Shown: in pieces, positions 1-6,777 of the stretch
Numbering within the stretch: the stretch's first letter is position 1
How the letters are laid out: each line of letters opens with the position of its first letter
Source: Thiofilum sp.
GTDB lineage: Bacteria > Pseudomonadota > Gammaproteobacteria > Thiotrichales > Thiotrichaceae
Length of the DNA stretch: 42,304 bases
Direction of reading: 5' to 3'
Assembly: GCF_016711335.1 (NCBI RefSeq)
Contig: NZ_JADJTF010000007.1
Coordinates: 1 to 42,304 of the forward strand
Notes under the pieces: generated by a model
The model's input: the letters and a program-made list of their open reading frames with translations, nothing else
Databases searched by the model: none
What the model was told of the DNA's origin: nothing
Position numbers and translations under genes: made by a program

Positions 1-45
1 CGTGAGTTTTGGGGGTAGGGGTCCCGCAGCGAGGCAGAAAAGAGA

Positions 46-76
46 GGGGGGGTACCTTGGGGTGAGGGGAGCTGGG
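46..76 (+). other. G-quadruplex-capable motif in terminal repeat
   Basis: Four G runs (46-52, 59-62, 66-69, 74-76) are separated by loops of 6, 3 and 4 bases, which satisfies the usual three-tetrad quadruplex pattern. Further GGG runs follow at 82-84 and 95-97. Whether it folds in the virion or cell, or affects packaging or replication, is unknown. Confidence 0.6.
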
Positions 77-111
77 TCCGTGGGTGTGAGGCGTGGGTGC
101 GTACCCCAGGG

Positions 112-170
112 ATTACACAATGAGTATGTAATGTGGGTATGTGTGCGCCAATACACAACGCTTGTGTAAT
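112..170. repeat. ACACAA/TTGTGT inverted repeats in terminal repeat
   Basis: ATTACACAA at 112-120 is the exact inverse of TTGTGTAAT at 162-170. Inside it, TACACAA (152-158) and TTGTGTA (162-168) form a 7-bp hairpin with a 3-base loop. The right arm can therefore pair with either of two left arms. The set is conserved in the right-hand repeat copy. Terminase or replication-protein recognition are possible roles, but neither is shown. Confidence 0.5.
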
Positions 171-498
171 GTATGCGTGTGTGCGTGATACGTGTGCAAT
201 GGCAGCACTATCCAGGTTGAGGGCTAATCCGTGGCTCGGCGCGTGGTTTTGGTCTGATTGCTGCTGTGTGACTAGAAACTGCTCTGCCTTTTCAGGGGAA
301 GTGTGACAGCTCGTGTTAACCATGAGCCTCCCCCCTTGAAATCATTGAGGAATAGGAAACGCAAATTTTCACATCGCATTTTCCTTTTATATATATGATT
401 TCTACTACTACTACTCCAGAGGAGTTACTAGGTCAGTATCCTATTCACGAATGTTTACGGGCGTGACACGCTATCCAAACACACAGCACTGTGCCGGG

Positions 499-527
499 TT
501 TACCCCTGATGCGCTCTGCATTATTAC
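499..527 (+). promoter_or_regulatory. candidate sigma70 promoter (early 1)
   Basis: A TTTACC box at 499-504 and TATTAC at 522-527 lie 17 bases apart, each matching four of six consensus positions. It points toward the early genes starting at 812. It is modest on its own and is listed because two similar candidates follow at almost equal spacing. Confidence 0.3.
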
Positions 528-606
528 ACTGACTTTTATACACCATACACCGCATTATATTACCACGCATCCAGTCACGCACACAACATATGTCACAAGA
601 TACCCC

Positions 607-640
607 TTGTCATGCCTCTTTTTAAGCTATTTATAGCTTA
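607..640 (+). promoter_or_regulatory. candidate promoter with palindromic operator (early 2)
   Basis: TTGTCA at 607-612 (five of six consensus positions) is followed after 17 bases by TTTATA at 630-635. A perfect palindrome, TAAGCTAT-TT-ATAGCTTA (623-640), overlies the -10 box, which is where a repressor operator would be expected. There is no U-rich tail after the palindrome on either strand, so a terminator is unlikely. Confidence 0.4.
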
Positions 641-715
641 GATGGCGTTTAGCCTTGTCAAACACATATATCCATGCATGCCCCAAAATAAATGTATAAG
701 CTGCAAAAATAACCC

Positions 716-744
716 TTGCACCTTGCAAACCAAGCTGCTATAAC
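716..744 (+). promoter_or_regulatory. candidate sigma70 promoter (early 3)
   Basis: TTGCAC at 716-721 and TATAAC at 739-744 (five of six -10 positions) are separated by exactly 17 bases. It is the candidate closest to the first early gene at 812 and would give a leader of about 60 nt. CCTTGCA is repeated in tandem across the -35 box (715-728), and GCGAC repeats follow just after the expected start point. Confidence 0.45.
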
Positions 745-811
745 ACCAATCAAGCGACGCAATCACGCGACGCCCAAGCGACAACAAACAACACTGTAAG
801 GAGTGTCCCAC

Positions 812-925
812 ATGTCAAAGAAACTAGAAATTATAGTCCAATTGTTTATAATATCCGGTGGTCTCATAGCCGTAGCCACAGCATTTATTATTGCTTTTAA
901 CGTCACTTTCGGCGGTGCACTATGA
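812..925 (+). CDS. small single-span membrane protein, first early gene
   Basis: This 37-residue frame starts with ATG at 812, behind a full AAGGAG at 798-803 (8-base spacer). Its TGA overlaps the ATG of the next gene (ATGA, 922-925), a typical sign of translational coupling. Residues 1-5 are charged (MSKKL) and residues ~7-31 form one hydrophobic membrane segment. It is the first gene after the early leader, so a host-takeover or membrane-modulating role is possible. No family is recognised. The ribosome-binding site and coupling make it very likely a real gene despite its size. Confidence 0.7.
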   Translation: MSKKLEIIVQLFIISGGLIAVATAFIIAFNVTFGGAL

Positions 926-1173
926 GTCCATATGATCAAAAATCACGCATAAATAATGAAGCAACGCTCAAGCGCATTAAGCGCATCGATGTCTACCTAA
1001 AGGGTGTGTTGTGTAACGCGTTAGAGCCATGTGAACTGGTTGACACACTGAATGACGACGATCATAACGACGTCTACGACAATCGCAACGACATTGAAAG
1101 CGTTGTACAAAAAATGAATGCCGACAACGAATGGCGCGACATGTACCTTAAAATAATATGGAGTGATGTATGA
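922..1173 (+). CDS. hypothetical early protein
   Basis: An 83-residue, mostly charged soluble protein with a clearly acidic middle (a DDDHND segment near residues 45-50). It overlaps the upstream membrane-protein gene and the downstream gene by four bases each, so it is probably translated by coupling within one early operon. There is no recognisable domain, signal peptide or membrane segment. Its position among the first expressed genes suggests host interaction, which is inference only. Confidence 0.6.
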   Translation: MSPYDQKSRINNEATLKRIKRIDVYLKGVLCNALEPCELVDTLNDDDHNDVYDNRNDIESVVQKMNADNEWRDMYLKIIWSDV

Positions 1174-1481
1174 TCGACAAGATACACTTTAAACTAGACA
1201 AGGAACAGCCATCCACGGGGTTTTGTCGTTTGATGTACACGACAAAAGACATAAACAATAAGACCATGCATTATTGTTTACAAGATGAGGGCTATAACAC
1301 GATGTTGTTTATGTTGTGCTCAAGCGATGGCGAGCCAATATATGAAGCGAAGTTACCTGTAAATGCGTTTATTACATTTGAGCGCGCCAAGCCCGACGAA
1401 AACGATAGCCCATATACGGCAACACTAAAGCGGCTATGTAATGCGTGGATTAATAAGCATGATAGTGGGGTAATTGTATGA
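1170..1481 (+). CDS. hypothetical early protein
   Basis: A 103-residue protein with no recognisable domain. It contains several Cys residues (FCRLM, HYCLQ, MLCSS, LCNAW) but no paired CxxC motif, so a zinc site is not evident. It starts in an ATGA overlap with the gene before and ends in an ATGA overlap with the gene after, fixing its place in the five-gene early chain (812-1989). Function unknown. Confidence 0.6.
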   Translation: MIDKIHFKLDKEQPSTGFCRLMYTTKDINNKTMHYCLQDEGYNTMLFMLCSSDGEPIYEAKLPVNAFITFERAKPDENDSPYTATLKRLCNAWINKHDSGVIV

Positions 1482-1753
1482 GCATATATGACGATACCGA
1501 TAACCCAACGCAAACATTAACAAACGACGAGTTATATCAGCTTGTTAAGTATGCAACAAACAGCGTAACGGGTACGCTTGCGCGCATAGGGAATGTTCAA
1601 GTGATATGCCATAGCTACGCGCTAACACATAAACAATATGAGTTGCTAGATGTGTACTGCAACGCTCTCTACCAAGAGAAGCGCGACGAGCCTGTGGCTT
1701 GCTTGCTTTGTGAGTTAAAGACTATACTAAGGATTTACGGGGTGCCACAATGA
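1478..1753 (+). CDS. hypothetical early protein
   Basis: A 91-residue protein of unknown family, predicted to be soluble and largely helical, with an acidic start (MSIYDDTDNPTQ) and a Cys-containing C-terminal third (CNAL, CLLCEL). It shares ATGA overlaps with both neighbours. The chain arrangement argues that all five early products are made in similar amounts from one transcript. Confidence 0.6.
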   Translation: MSIYDDTDNPTQTLTNDELYQLVKYATNSVTGTLARIGNVQVICHSYALTHKQYELLDVYCNALYQEKRDEPVACLLCELKTILRIYGVPQ

Positions 1754-1989
1754 ATAAAATAGATAACGAACTAGCGTTAAAGCATATCCAGTGTTTTGAG
1801 GTCTGGTGTGACAGTGAATTAGTTGCAAGTTATACAAAATATGGCTTTACAACGTTACTAAGTTTAACCGATTTTGCAGCATTAGAAAATAATGAGCGCA
1901 GCGTGGAAGAATTACTCTTAGACGTAAATCATGTATTCCGCGTGCATCAAAGCGCCAAGCATATGAGTATTGTATGGAAGAAAGTATAA
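1750..1989 (+). CDS. hypothetical early protein, last of early chain
   Basis: A 79-residue soluble protein without a recognised domain. Its start overlaps the previous stop (ATGA). It is the last gene of the early chain and is followed by the 257-base control region (1990-2246). The hairpin at 2018-2047 lies downstream, but its U-rich tail is on the other strand, so termination of this operon at that point is not assured. Confidence 0.6.
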   Translation: MNKIDNELALKHIQCFEVWCDSELVASYTKYGFTTLLSLTDFAALENNERSVEELLLDVNHVFRVHQSAKHMSIVWKKV

Positions 1990-2004
1990 AATGATTTAAC
2001 ACGC

Positions 2005-2047
2005 TAAAAATAAAAAGGGGGAATGCTACACCATTGTAACATTCCCC
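2005..2047 (-). terminator. intrinsic terminator, minus strand
   Basis: GGGGAATG (2018-2025) pairs perfectly with CATTCCCC (2040-2047), extended by an inner TAC/GTA pairing. Read on the minus strand, the stem is followed at once by CCTTTTTATTTTT, a textbook U tract. On the plus strand the stem is preceded by the A run and followed by no U tract, so its direction is minus, although all annotated genes on both sides are plus. Confidence 0.7.
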
Positions 2048-2048
2048 T

Positions 2049-2074
2049 AACGTGTATGATTTCAAACTGTTTAC
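2049..2074. repeat. degenerate copy of primase-helicase start region
   Basis: Positions 2049-2061 are identical to 2240-2252, and the following 12-13 bases are similar to 2253-2264 (identical again at TGTTTAC). The copy has an ATG (2056-2058) but no ribosome-binding site and opens only a 22-codon frame, so it is not a gene. It is either a remnant duplication or a shared recognition element. Confidence 0.6.
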
Positions 2075-2081
2075 GCAAACG

Positions 2082-2110
2082 TGTATACATGATCACATCA
2101 TTAGTTGCAA
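2082..2110 (-). promoter_or_regulatory. candidate minus-strand promoter
   Basis: On the minus strand TTGCAA (2110-2105) and TATACA (2087-2082) are 17 bases apart, each with four of six consensus matches. The predicted start is near 2075-2076, giving a short transcript that ends at the 2005-2047 terminator. Confidence 0.35.
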
Positions 2111-2139
2111 GCTGCATAGACTAAGGCACACTTTTCTTT

Positions 2140-2168
2140 TTGACAAAATATAAGTAGACACATATCTA
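2140..2168 (+). promoter_or_regulatory. candidate promoter for replication genes
   Basis: A perfect TTGACA at 2140-2145 is followed 17 bases later by TATCTA (2163-2168), a weak -10 box. The -10 box lies inside the first copy of the CATATCTAAC direct repeat (2161-2181). A weak -10 overlapped by repeats is typical of a regulated promoter. The leader to the primase-helicase start would be about 70 nt. Confidence 0.4.
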
Positions 2169-2207
2169 ACAGGGTATGCACTAATGCATATCTAACAAGT
2201 TACGCAC
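2161..2207 (+). repeat. 26-bp-period direct repeat upstream of primase-helicase
   Basis: CATATCTAAC starts at 2161 and again at 2187. The two 21-base copies (2161-2181, 2187-2207) agree at 18 positions and share a GCAC end. They sit between the candidate promoter and the replication genes, so they may be a regulator-binding pair or origin iterons. Two copies are few for a replication origin. Confidence 0.5.
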
Positions 2208-2246
2208 CTATTATGTGTGTAATTATTAAGCAAAAAGGAAACGTGT

Positions 2247-4772
2247 ATGATTCAGGTTGTTTACAAAAGCCCAGCAGGGCACGGGATGATTTTCCCCAAA
2301 ACCGCTATCGAAGTTCCAGACGTAAAATCATTGTTCAGAAACCGCGACAAAATAGCTAAAATTTTAGTAGAAGACTGGTGCAGCAACAACGTATACTACA
2401 CCGCTGCACACCACGAGGGTGCAACTAAAGCTATACAGCAGCACGGCAATGGTCACAATGTACTACCAGTGCGCAAGCACATATACTTTAAGTCGCAAGA
2501 GATACTCGCATGGGACCTAGACGGTATAGACGTGACAAGGGCACACGATCCGGTACACTTGCAAGCTGTCACGACTGTGTTTGCTGATGTACTTGAGTTG
2601 CAGCCTGCAAACTTCACGGTTGTGTATACGGGTAACGGGTACCAGCTGTTTATATATCTACGTCAACAGATACGGCAGCTTAGCTTCTTTGAGAAGCACC
2701 GCGCGGACTATGCAAGCCTTGCTGACAAGTTAACAAGTGAATTACACCTAGCCGGTGTACAGGGTGAGGTGGACGTATCCATATGGGATGCGGCACGCCT
2801 GCTACGTATGCCGAGCACCATAAATCGCAAGCAGGGCAGGCCGCTCTATACAACAGCGGTACTGCAAGAGTGTTACGATGATGTACACTTCAGCTTCGAC
2901 GACAACAGCTACCTAAGCACAATCGTGAAGCAAAACATGCCACTAGATGATGTGAGACAGTCGTATGCGACGCCTGACATAGAGACGATGTTTAGCGGCA
3001 CCGAGCAGGGTGGTTGCTCATTCCTACATGCGGTTGCTCTGAATCCACAGGCGTACCATGAGCCGCAGATATTCGCGGCACTATCGTACCTAGCTAATGC
3101 ACGTGGTACTAACGAAGTATCAATTGATATCGTTGATGCCGGCACGGGTGAGATTAAACCTACAAAGTTTACAGCAGACACGCTAGCCGACTACATACTC
3201 GACCAAGCAAGCACGGGGGTGAGTGCAAGCCTTGCGAGCCTGAACGATGAGCAGAGACGTGCAAAGGTTGAGCATGCTGGTCGCTATGGTGTGCGCCTAT
3301 GTAGCACAATCCATGCTATGGGGCATGACTGTACGACTTGCAAGCATTGGTGCAAGGTCAAGAGTCCTATACAGCTGAAGAGTGAGGTGCACCTAGCAAG
3401 CGCTGACAATGGGTACTGGATCATGGGCAAAAATGGCCCAAAAGAGCCATCATATGCAGACATAGAACAACTGTTCATGACAGAGAAGCAGGTCATCACG
3501 CTTGCGTCGGGGGACATGTATGAGTACTCCCCAACGAGTAGGCACTGGGCAACACTAGAGCGGCCACAGGTATACCAGTGGTGGCGAACAAAGCTTGCAT
3601 ATCCCGATGCGCTACGTGAACGACACTTTAACGAGTTCGCTCAACGCGTAGTCAATATGTGCTCAAAAACAAAAAAAGAGGGTGAGGCGTTCTTCGATAG
3701 GCCAGGACTTGAGGCAAAAATAAACTTTCGTAATGGCGTGCTGGATCTACACACAAACGTGTTACTGCCGCACAGTGCGTACTATGGCTTCATGTCGTGT
3801 ATAGATTTAGACTATGACTCCACTGCGACAAGTGACTACTTTGAAGAATGGCTTATGTCTGTATGCTCGAAAGATAGAGAGAAATACACACTGCTTATGG
3901 ACTTAATGAGCTACGCTCTATGGCCACGTATGGACGACCAAGTGATCGTGTTCATGGTTGGTAACGGGAAGAACGGTAAGTCAACGCTTCTAAACATTCT
4001 CAAAGCGATTATGAAAGACAGCGCGTCCACTGTTAGTTTGCAACAGATGCTTACAAACAGATTCATGCTGGCGAATCTACATAAGAAGAATCTAAACATA
4101 TCGCAAGAGTCGTCGTACGCGAAGCTTAGCTATGAAGAGTGTAACATCCTCAAAAATCTAACGGGTGGTGATGCTGTAACAGCTGAACGTAAAGGCAAGG
4201 ATAGCTTTATGTTTGAGAACAAAGCCAAGCTATACTTTGCGACGAATACTATGCCAAAGTTTGCGGAGACCACATCAAGCATGCTTAGACGCGTGTTGCA
4301 TGTATCGTTTGATCAATCATTTCTTACCTGTCGCAGCGAGGTCGGGGAGCGACTTGTAACAACAGAGCTTTCGGGTATAGTTGCGATGCTTGCGCGCAAC
4401 CTAATGGAGAACATTAGGCGTAATAACGGCCGCTTTGTTATACAACGTGGAGACGTTATGCGAAGCGAAGATATAGTTCTTATAAGCAATAGTTCGTATC
4501 AGTGGTTTAAGGAAACATATACTGTCAACGGCATGAAAGCGCACCGCGAATACACGCTTGATGAGTTGTACGTTCAGTTCACACAGTGGTGTGAGGACGA
4601 GGGTATTAAGTACCCTATGGCACGTAATACGTTCGCGAAGCAGCTTAGACAGTACATACCTAAAGAGTACTTTGGGCGTAAACGTCTACAGGGGACGCAG
4701 TATATCACTGTAAAAGGCATTATGCCCCAGGCAGATGATATACAAATGAATGAACCACTGGACATGCTGTAA
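2247..4772 (+). CDS. bifunctional primase-helicase (AEP primase + SF3/D5-like helicase)
   Basis: This 841-residue protein should prime DNA synthesis and unwind the phage template. An N-terminal archaeo-eukaryotic-type primase (prim-pol) is suggested by the AWDLDGID motif, with metal-binding D90 and D92, followed by FTVVYTGNGYQLF. A Cys/His cluster (HDCTTCKHWCKV, around residues 363-374) may bind zinc. The C-terminal half is a superfamily 3/D5-like ATPase with the Walker A motif GNGKNGKST near 572-580 and the conserved YFATNTMPKF region. A winged-helix-like tail follows. The start has AAGGA at 2235-2239. It heads the replication operon and lies next to the candidate small RNA whose sequence pairs with its start region. 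Confidence 0.9.
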   Translation: MIQVVYKSPAGHGMIFPKTAIEVPDVKSLFRNRDKIAKILVEDWCSNNVYYTAAHHEGATKAIQQHGNGHNVLPVRKHIYFKSQEILAWDLDGIDVTRAHDPVHLQAVTTVFADVLELQPANFTVVYTGNGYQLFIYLRQQIRQLSFFEKHRADYASLADKLTSELHLAGVQGEVDVSIWDAARLLRMPSTINRKQGRPLYTTAVLQECYDDVHFSFDDNSYLSTIVKQNMPLDDVRQSYATPDIETMFSGTEQGGCSFLHAVALNPQAYHEPQIFAALSYLANARGTNEVSIDIVDAGTGEIKPTKFTADTLADYILDQASTGVSASLASLNDEQRRAKVEHAGRYGVRLCSTIHAMGHDCTTCKHWCKVKSPIQLKSEVHLASADNGYWIMGKNGPKEPSYADIEQLFMTEKQVITLASGDMYEYSPTSRHWATLERPQVYQWWRTKLAYPDALRERHFNEFAQRVVNMCSKTKKEGEAFFDRPGLEAKINFRNGVLDLHTNVLLPHSAYYGFMSCIDLDYDSTATSDYFEEWLMSVCSKDREKYTLLMDLMSYALWPRMDDQVIVFMVGNGKNGKSTLLNILKAIMKDSASTVSLQQMLTNRFMLANLHKKNLNISQESSYAKLSYEECNILKNLTGGDAVTAERKGKDSFMFENKAKLYFATNTMPKFAETTSSMLRRVLHVSFDQSFLTCRSEVGERLVTTELSGIVAMLARNLMENIRRNNGRFVIQRGDVMRSEDIVLISNSSYQWFKETYTVNGMKAHREYTLDELYVQFTQWCEDEGIKYPMARNTFAKQLRQYIPKEYFGRKRLQGTQYITVKGIMPQADDIQMNEPLDML

Positions 4773-4793
4773 TATAGGTAGTATGTAGCAACC

Positions 4794-5057
4794 ATGAAAA
4801 AGAAAATCGATATAGCAGCAGCTAGGTATTTTGCGAAAGAATGGCGCGATCAGTTTGTGAAAACTCAGAAGAGAGACACAGAAATTGACGTGCGTGAGTT
4901 ACACAAGATGTATGAGCGTGACCTGAAGGATGTGAAGGGTCCGACGGTCTCAATCAACGGGCTTGCACGTATATTTGCGGAGTTTCCACGCAAACGTAAG
5001 GCAATCAAGCACCCACGTACTAAGAAGATCGCGTTCGTAAGTTACTTGCAGTTCTAA
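4794..5057 (+). CDS. small basic hypothetical protein
   Basis: An 87-residue, very lysine- and arginine-rich protein lying between the primase-helicase and helicase genes. The composition (a KKK start, RKRKAIKHPRTKK near the end) would suit nucleic-acid binding, but no fold is recognised. No good ribosome-binding site precedes the ATG, which makes the exact start the least certain of this operon. Confidence 0.6.
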   Translation: MKKKIDIAAARYFAKEWRDQFVKTQKRDTEIDVRELHKMYERDLKDVKGPTVSINGLARIFAEFPRKRKAIKHPRTKKIAFVSYLQF

Positions 5058-5073
5058 TTGCTAGGAGCAAAAC

Positions 5074-6540
5074 ATGACTGACATCGATTCAGTGTTACCC
5101 CTATGGGAACATCAGCGCAGAGGTGTACTCTTCGCGCGCACATGTAATAGACTTGGGTTATTCTTTGACTTGGGTACTGGTAAGAGTCCCACAGCAGCGA
5201 CCATCCTGCGTGAGCACTATGCTAAGCACGGGAAGATCGTACCAACGGTGATACTTGCACCTAAGAGTGTATGCCATCAATGGGTAGACATGCTGGTCAA
5301 GTGGGCGGGCGTTCCACGAGACAAGGTAGTGTTGCTTAGGGGGGCTGGAGCACAGAAGCAGCTAGCGATTAGACACACCCCCAAGGATAGCATCATCATA
5401 TGTAACTACGAGATGAGCCGGACCGCTGCATGGGCGTCGCTCGTTTGGTGGGGACCACAGGTAGTGGTGTGTGACGAGGCTCATAAGCTTAAGGCGTACA
5501 ACTCACTGGCGCACAAGAGTGTTTACATGCTAACGATGCATGTGCAACGCCTGTTGCTACTTACTGCTACACCTACAAGCGGCAATCTATTAGATATCTA
5601 TGGGTTGGCGCGGCTACTGAACGAGAAGGTGTTAGGCCATAACTTCATGGCGTTCCGTAATACGTACTTTGTAGACATCAACGCTGCACGAGCACGCACA
5701 CAGAGCTACTTCCCGAACTGGCAGCCGAAGAAGGGCGCCGAGACGACAATAATGGACAAGCTTGCACCTTGCTGCATAAAAGCCAGGGCTTTTGAGTGTA
5801 TTGATCTACCTGAAAAGGTAATCATGGAGCATATCATAGAGTTACCCGAAAAAATAGCAAAAATGTACAAGGCGCTTGCGAAAGATTGGTTAGTTTTTAT
5901 CAACGAAAACACCGCTGTTACGGCTGAGTTTAAGATTACACAGATGATGAAACTTAGGCAGGTTGCTTGCGGATTCATCATGGATACAGAACGTGGCAAC
6001 ACTGAGTGGCTTGATAACTTCAGACTTGAGAAGCTAGAAGAGATACTCGAAGCGATTCCAGAGGATGAGAGCGTCATCATATGGGTGCCGTTCATCGCTT
6101 TGTACGAACGTATTGCAGCCGTGTGTGCGAAGCTGCGCATGAGTGTTGTGTACGTTAAGGGTGGCCAGACCGATAAGGATAGACAGACCGCCATAGAATG
6201 CTTCACAAAAAGGAGCATGCAGGTACTTATATCGAACCCACAGGCAGGTGGGGCGGGGCTTAATCTACAAGTTGCAAGGCATGCTATCTGGTTTGCGCAT
6301 AACTATAACTTATCAGATCATGAGCAGAGCGAGGGTAGAAACTTCAGAGGTGGCAGCATCGACCTACATAAATCAGTTGTGCATCATCATATAATTGCGA
6401 AGGGCACGGTAGATGAAGCTGTTTACGCAGCGTTATTACTGAAGAAAAACAACGTGGATAGATTAATGCAAAAAGTTGGTGAGAAAAGTATTGACAACTT
6501 GCTAACTATGTTACAAAAGCATGTCGAGGCAAACACATGA
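5074..6540 (+). CDS. SNF2/SF2-family DNA helicase
   Basis: A 488-residue ATP-dependent DNA translocase of the SNF2-like branch of superfamily 2. Visible motifs in order: Q/I region WEHQRRGV (11-18), Walker A GTGKS (34-38), DEAH box (134-137), motif III TATP (164-167), motif V QAGGAGLNLQ, and the arginine-finger region EGRNFRGG (from ~420). It starts with AGGAG seven bases before the ATG and ends in an ATGA overlap with the next gene. Compact stand-alone SNF2 helicases are common beside phage polymerase genes, where they are thought to act in replication fork restart or recombination. The precise role here is inferred. Confidence 0.9.
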   Translation: MTDIDSVLPLWEHQRRGVLFARTCNRLGLFFDLGTGKSPTAATILREHYAKHGKIVPTVILAPKSVCHQWVDMLVKWAGVPRDKVVLLRGAGAQKQLAIRHTPKDSIIICNYEMSRTAAWASLVWWGPQVVVCDEAHKLKAYNSLAHKSVYMLTMHVQRLLLLTATPTSGNLLDIYGLARLLNEKVLGHNFMAFRNTYFVDINAARARTQSYFPNWQPKKGAETTIMDKLAPCCIKARAFECIDLPEKVIMEHIIELPEKIAKMYKALAKDWLVFINENTAVTAEFKITQMMKLRQVACGFIMDTERGNTEWLDNFRLEKLEEILEAIPEDESVIIWVPFIALYERIAAVCAKLRMSVVYVKGGQTDKDRQTAIECFTKRSMQVLISNPQAGGAGLNLQVARHAIWFAHNYNLSDHEQSEGRNFRGGSIDLHKSVVHHHIIAKGTVDEAVYAALLLKKNNVDRLMQKVGEKSIDNLLTMLQKHVEANT

Positions 6541-6767
6541 CAGACTATTACCTGAAACTATTACAAGAGCTGACCGTTAAGCAAGAGAGTGTCTACCATC
6601 GTATACATGAGGGTTACCCTAAGTGTACGTCGCAAGACATTATGGAGCTTGCAGATGTTACAACAGCTCTGAAATTACTTGCAGATAGTCTGGAGCATGC
6701 TACTCAAATTGAACGTACTGAACGTGTGAAAGCTGGTCTGGAACACTGGTTTACACAGCATAACTAG
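6537..6767 (+). CDS. hypothetical protein in replication operon
   Basis: A 76-residue, helical, charged protein starting in an ATGA overlap with the helicase stop. No domain is recognised. Tight coupling suggests it may act with the helicase, which is inference only. Confidence 0.6.
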   Translation: MTDYYLKLLQELTVKQESVYHRIHEGYPKCTSQDIMELADVTTALKLLADSLEHATQIERTERVKAGLEHWFTQHN

Positions 6768-6777
6768 GAGATATTAT

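Larger units (their letters stand above)
1..322. repeat. left copy of terminal direct repeat
   Basis: This segment recurs at 41981-42304 with only four differences that I can see: two one-base changes in G runs (near 11-15 and 82-84) and two substitutions (near 24 and 149-150). It is strongly G-rich on the plus strand over its first ~100 bases, then GT-rich. No gene fits it. Short-tailed phages with T7-like packaging often carry terminal repeats of this size. However, the same pattern would arise from an assembler leaving an overlap on a circular map, and the sequence alone cannot separate the two. Confidence 0.85.
323..811. other. gene-free early leader region
   Basis: No convincing gene lies in these 489 bases. 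Reading frames of 23 codons (395-466) and 61 codons (451-636) lack ribosome-binding sites. The stretch contains a (CTA)4 run near 402-413, three sigma70-like promoter candidates pointing toward the early genes (499-527, 607-635, 716-744), an 18-bp palindrome at 623-640, and three GCGAC repeats at 754-782. It probably serves as the early control region for the plus-strand genes. Confidence 0.6.
2005..2076 (-). ncRNA. candidate small antisense RNA to primase-helicase start
   Basis: On the minus strand a promoter-like pair (2082-2110) is followed about 35 bases later by a strong intrinsic terminator (2005-2047). There is no reading frame worth the name between them, so the expected product is an RNA of ~72 nt. 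Its bases from 2061 down to 2049 are the exact complement of 2240-2252, which spans the start codon of the primase-helicase gene. The pairing continues through 2062-2074 against 2253-2264 with one bulge and three positions that are all G-U compatible. This suggests it could mask the start codon of that mRNA. Expression is not demonstrated. The alternative is a degenerate duplication of a protein-binding site. Confidence 0.35.

Noticed and set aside
395..466. 23-codon frame starting in the AT-rich stretch before the (CTA)4 run
   Set aside because: No ribosome-binding site, low-complexity start, and lies in what looks like a regulatory leader.
451..636. 61-codon plus-strand frame
   Set aside because: No ribosome-binding site, composition dominated by His/Thr/Tyr from repetitive CA/TA sequence, and it runs through the candidate promoters.
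623..640. Palindrome as an intrinsic terminator
   Set aside because: No U-rich tail follows on either strand; its overlap with a -10 box makes an operator more likely.
5706..6218. 170-codon minus-strand frame opposite the SNF2 helicase
   Set aside because: Shadow of a motif-bearing helicase on the other strand; no ribosome-binding site and a Ser/Met/Phe-rich composition typical of antisense frames.
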